Source of the DNA: Salinispira pacifica
Lineage (GTDB): Bacteria; Spirochaetota; Spirochaetia; DSM-27196; Salinispiraceae
Assembly (NCBI RefSeq): GCF_000507245.1
Contig: NC_023035.1
Location: 310,001-374,000 of the forward strand
Direction: 5' to 3'
DNA length: 64,000 nt
In this document: piece by piece, positions 60,823 through 64,000 of the stretch
Numbering within the stretch: the stretch's first letter is position 1
Layout of the letters: each line of letters begins with the position of its first letter
The notes under the pieces: model-generated
The model's database searches: none
The model's input: the letters and a program-made list of their open reading frames with translations, nothing else
Told to the model about the DNA's origin: nothing
Position numbers and translations under genes: made by a program

Positions 60823-61671
60823 ATGGAACCTGTTCTGTATTATCAGGAAGTGCGTCCCGGCGATGCGTCAGCTTCCCGGAGTCTGCCGCCCCTGGTGATT
60901 GTTCACGGTCTGTTCGGTTCGGGTGATAACTGGATGAAACTTGCCCGCCGCTTTGCCGGACAGCGCAGGGTGTTTCTGGTTGACCTCCCGAACCACGGAT
61001 GTTCGAAATGGACGGAACGTGCGGATTATCACGCCAGCGCCCGTGAGCTTGCAGCCACTCTGGAGAGGATCAGAGGGCGGGAGTTTTCCGATGATGAGGA
61101 GTTTGACGGCTTTCTCCTCCTGGGACATTCCATGGGCGGGAAGGCGGTCATGGTGCTCGCCCTCAGCCTGTGGGGCGATCTTGAGCCTCCCGGCGATGTG
61201 ACGAATCTCCTTTCGGGAATTGTGATAGCCGACATCGCCCCTGTGGAGTATCCCCGCAGTCATGACAGTATTTTCAATGCACTGGAAAACCTCCCCCTGG
61301 AGAAGCTTGAGAGCCGGCAGGATGCCGACAGGGAATTGAAGCAGAGCCTGCCTTCAGGGGTGTTGCGGGCATTTCTTCTGAAAAACCTCTATCGGGATGA
61401 CCGGGACCGGTTTGCCTGGAAGCTGAATCTGAATGTTCTGCACCGGGATTACCCGGAAATTCTGGGGTTCCCCGATCCGGGAAACCGGGTATCCACCCTT
61501 CCGGCTTTGTTTCTCCGGGGCTCGGAATCTGATTACATCGTGCCGGAGGAACACCGAAGCATCATCTGGAGGCTCTTTCCCCGGGCCAGGATGGAGGAAG
61601 TTTCCGGCGCAGGCCATTGGCTGCATGCAGAACAGCCTGAAAAGGTGTATAACATAATCATGGAACAGTAG
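60823..61671 (+). CDS. Alpha/beta-hydrolase, YbfF-like esterase
   Basis: 282 aa, cytosolic. The oxyanion-hole strand VIVHGLFGSGDNW, the early motif FLVDLPNHGCS, the nucleophile elbow LLGHSMGGKAVMVLA (Ser), the acid after FLRGSESDYI and the catalytic His in SGAGHWLHAEQPEKV form a complete triad. The arrangement is close to YbfF/haloperoxidase-like esterases; substrate unknown. Coupled to the nitroreductase by a 3-bp gap. The glgX gene starts 92 bp downstream. Confidence 0.87.
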   Translation: MEPVLYYQEVRPGDASASRSLPPLVIVHGLFGSGDNWMKLARRFAGQRRVFLVDLPNHGCSKWTERADYHASARELAATLERIRGREFSDDEEFDGFLLLGHSMGGKAVMVLALSLWGDLEPPGDVTNLLSGIVIADIAPVEYPRSHDSIFNALENLPLEKLESRQDADRELKQSLPSGVLRAFLLKNLYRDDRDRFAWKLNLNVLHRDYPEILGFPDPGNRVSTLPALFLRGSESDYIVPEEHRSIIWRLFPRARMEEVSGAGHWLHAEQPEKVYNIIMEQ

Positions 61672-61763
61672 CCCGGGCATACGGCTCATCCCGGGGGAAA
61701 CACATGTCCCGGAACCGGCGATGTACCCGGGGCACATATCAAAATACCAAACAGGGCGGAGTT

Positions 61764-63961
61764 ATGGCAGAGATGATCAAGGCGCAGGACGGATGTATGT
61801 TTACTTCCGGTGACCTGAAATTTTATCCCGGAAAGGCGCTGCCCTTTGGTGCAACGGTCACGCCACAGGGCGTACAGTTCTCCATATTTTCACGCAATGC
61901 AACTGCCGTCTGGCTCCAGCTCTATGATCATGAAACAGATGGAACTCCCGCCCACGAAATCGAGCTGGCCCCGGCTGTAATAAAACGGGGGATTGCTGGC
62001 ATATCACCATTCAGGGTCTGAAGAAAGGTCAGCTGTATCTGTTCCGGATGGACGGGCCGTATGATCCGGAGCAAGGGATGAGATTCAACAAACACAAGGT
62101 GTTGATAGATCCCTATGCCAAGGCCCTCACCGGAGGATTCAGGTGGAACCTGAAAGAAGCCTTCGGATATATCCCCGGCGATGAAGCAGATGATCTATCG
62201 TATTCAACCGACGGGGATGCAGGGGTAATGCCCAAATGCGTGGTTATAGACGACGACTTTTCATGGCAGGGGGATCAGCCCCTGAATTATCCTCTGCGAA
62301 ATACCATTATTTACGAGAGCCATGTGCGGGGGCTGACCCGGCACCCAAGCGCCGCGAAACGATTCGGGGTGAAGCATCCCGGTACATTCAGGGGCGTTAC
62401 CGAAATGATACCCTATCTCCGGGAGCTGGGAATAACCAGTCTGGAGCTGCTGCCCGTACAGGAATTCGATGAGTTTGAATATGAGGACCGGCACAATCCT
62501 GCCACCGGGGAGCCTTTGAAAAATTACTGGGGATATTCTTCCATCGCCTTTTTCGCCCCAAAGGCCAGCTATGCCTCCAGGAGCGACGGAGGCGCCCAAG
62601 TGAATGAGTTCAAGGAGATGGTGCGTCAGCTCCATGCCGCGGGGATCGAAGTGATCCTGGACATCGTCTTCAATCACAGCGGTGAAGGGGACCAGATGGG
62701 GCATACCTTCAGTTTCCGGGGTATCGATAACCGCATTTACTACATGCTTGCGCCAAACCCCCGCTACTACATGAACTACTCCGGCTGCGGCAATACTCTG
62801 AACTGCAACCATCCTGTGGTTCGGGGGATGATTATTGAAGCCCTCCGATACTGGGTCCAGGAGATGCACATTGACGGGTTCCGGTTCGATCTTGGGTCCA
62901 TCCTCGGCCGGGATAAGAACGGTGAGCTGATGGATAATCCGCCGGTTCTGGAGAGGATTGCGGAGGATCCGGTGCTCCGCGATACCAAAATCATTGCCGA
63001 AGCCTGGGACGCCGGCGGGGCCTACCAGGTGGGCAGTTTTCCCGGCGGGCGCTGGGCGGAGTGGAACGACCGCTATCGGGACGAGATCAGGGCATTCTGG
63101 AAGGGCGACTGGCACCGGGTGAGTGATTTTGCCACCCGCTTCAGCGGCAGTGCGGATCTGTATCTTCAGACCGGCCGAAAACCCTTCCACAGTATCAACC
63201 TGATCACCGCCCACGACGGATTCACCCTGAATGATCTGGTGAGCTATAACGGCAAGCACAACGAAGCCAACGGTGAGCAGAACCGGGACGGTCACAATCA
63301 CAATCTCAGCTGGAATTACGGTCATGAAGGACCCAGCGACGATCCCTATATTGCTCAGACCCGGAATCAGATGGTGAAAAACTTCCTGGCAACCCTCATG
63401 CTCTCCAGCGGAACCCCCATGATGCTTGGGGGGGATGAGCTGCGGCGGACCCAGCAGGGTAATAACAACGCCTACTGCCAGGACAATGAAATCTCCTGGT
63501 ACGATTATGATTTCCTGGATGCCCACGGGGACGTGTACCGCTTTGCAAAGCATCTCATCAATTTCCGGAAGAGTCATCCTGCCCTGCAGAGGCAGGAGTT
63601 TTTTGTGGGAAGAGATATCTCCCAAAACCAGGTCCTGGATATTACCTGGTTCAACGAAAACGGGGACCCGCCTGACTGGAATAGGAAGGATAATGTTCTT
63701 GCTCTCCGGATAGACGGCAGCCGCCGTGAAATCCATGCGGACAGGGATGACTGTGATCTGCTCATGTTCTTTAATGCAAGCGGAGAAAACCGGGATTTCA
63801 TGGTTATTCAGCCCAAACCCGGTCAGCGATGGCATCGGGTCATAGACACCCGGCTCCCCAGTCCCCGGGATATTCTGGAGCCAGGAGACGAGGAGTTCAC
63901 CCAGGAGCTGTCAACCTATCTGGTATATTCCCGTTCCATGGTGGTGTTTATTGCAAAATAA
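61764..63961 (+). pseudogene. glgX: Glycogen debranching enzyme GlgX, frameshifted
   Basis: The two frames are 61764-62021 (85 aa, N-terminal carbohydrate-binding part: LPFGATVTPQGVQFSIFS, NATAVWLQLYDH) and 62048-63961 (637 aa: DGPYDPEQGMRFNKHKVLIDPYAKA, catalytic isoamylase core). The true start is probably ATG 61764 (GGAG upstream). Core motifs: VILDIVFNHSGEG, IDGFRFDLGSIL (nucleophile Asp), IIAEAWDAGG (acid Glu) and LITAHDGFTLNDLV. One base is missing around A4/G5 at 61982-61991; adding one restores GDCWHITIQGLKKGQLYLF across the junction. Cleaves alpha-1,6 branches of glycogen. All catalytic residues are intact. Confidence 0.9.
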
Positions 63962-64000
63962 ATCGTCAAGGTGATGATGCAGGCCGATGGTACCATTCAC

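Noticed and set aside
62261-63835. 524-codon open frame antisense to glgX
   Set aside because: All isoamylase motifs are on the + strand. The antisense frame is open through codon bias, rich in Val, Pro and His, and has no start signal.
63962-64000. Start of another gene at the right edge
   Set aside because: An ATGATG follows GGTG near 63972, but only about nine codons are visible, so nothing can be supported.

Overview
The window reads as a moderately GC-rich bacterial chromosome from a motile, diderm organism. My best guess is a free-living spirochaete of the Spirochaeta/Salinispira type. The supports are flagellar chaperones (FliS, FlgN-like), a fused AroD-AroE, an XPB-type helicase, a class III cyclase with ATPase and helical repeats, two FtsX-type permeases with a LolA-like protein and an outer-membrane barrel, and yajC-secD-secF. 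There is no rRNA, so this placement is inference. I saw no prophage, insertion sequence or CRISPR array. Most of the window is housekeeping chromosome.

Layout. 0-9 kb: the end of an unknown gene, aroDE, an XPB helicase with a paralogous partner, an M20 amidohydrolase, and the PIN and PhoH ATPase halves. 9-18 kb: a catalytically degraded NodB-like protein, fliS, an flgN-like gene, a GGDEF-like protein with a defective motif, then polA-coaE-SPOR with overlapping ends. 18-28.5 kb: cysE, ravA-viaA, a Nudix hydrolase and thioesterase, tRNA-Cys, a sugar-nucleotide-type SDR with a TetR regulator, gpsA, an M3 peptidase, and ndk. 29-41.6 kb: a secreted trypsin-like protease, a cNMP-binding protein beside a cyclase/ATPase, folate cyclo-ligase, trmH, rlmD, a chemoreceptor with a long acidic tail, a DUF2147 protein and a pseudouridine synthase. 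41.7-48 kb: an export cassette of ABC ATPase, two FtsX/LolC-like permeases, a LolA-like periplasmic protein and an outer-membrane barrel. 48-64 kb: a HAD phosphatase, a frameshifted aldonolactone oxidase, lgt, ttcA, Pit with its DUF47 partner, a HEAT-repeat protein, a kinase-like membrane sensor, yajC-secD-secF, a nitroreductase, an alpha/beta hydrolase and a frameshifted glgX.

The most unusual observations are these. (1) The ABC permease and the outer-membrane barrel of the 42-48 kb cassette both carry clusters of a short acidic-phenylalanine motif (DDMF, DDLFGG, DDALF), which suggests a shared docking partner across the envelope. (2) Several genes (polA, cysE, rlmD, the 99-aa ORF at 56205, perhaps the 60-aa ORF at 8905) lack a well-placed Shine-Dalgarno and have a -10-like hexamer ending 6-7 nt before the start codon, the geometry of leaderless mRNAs. 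(3) Three genes (phoH, the lactone oxidase, glgX) are each broken by one missing base in or next to a homopolymer, all with the same sign. (4) The cyclase/ATPase reading frame extends upstream of its first canonical start, towards an ATC codon with an ideal GGAGG. (5) Unrelated 17-, 19- and 21-bp tandem repeats sit between operons.
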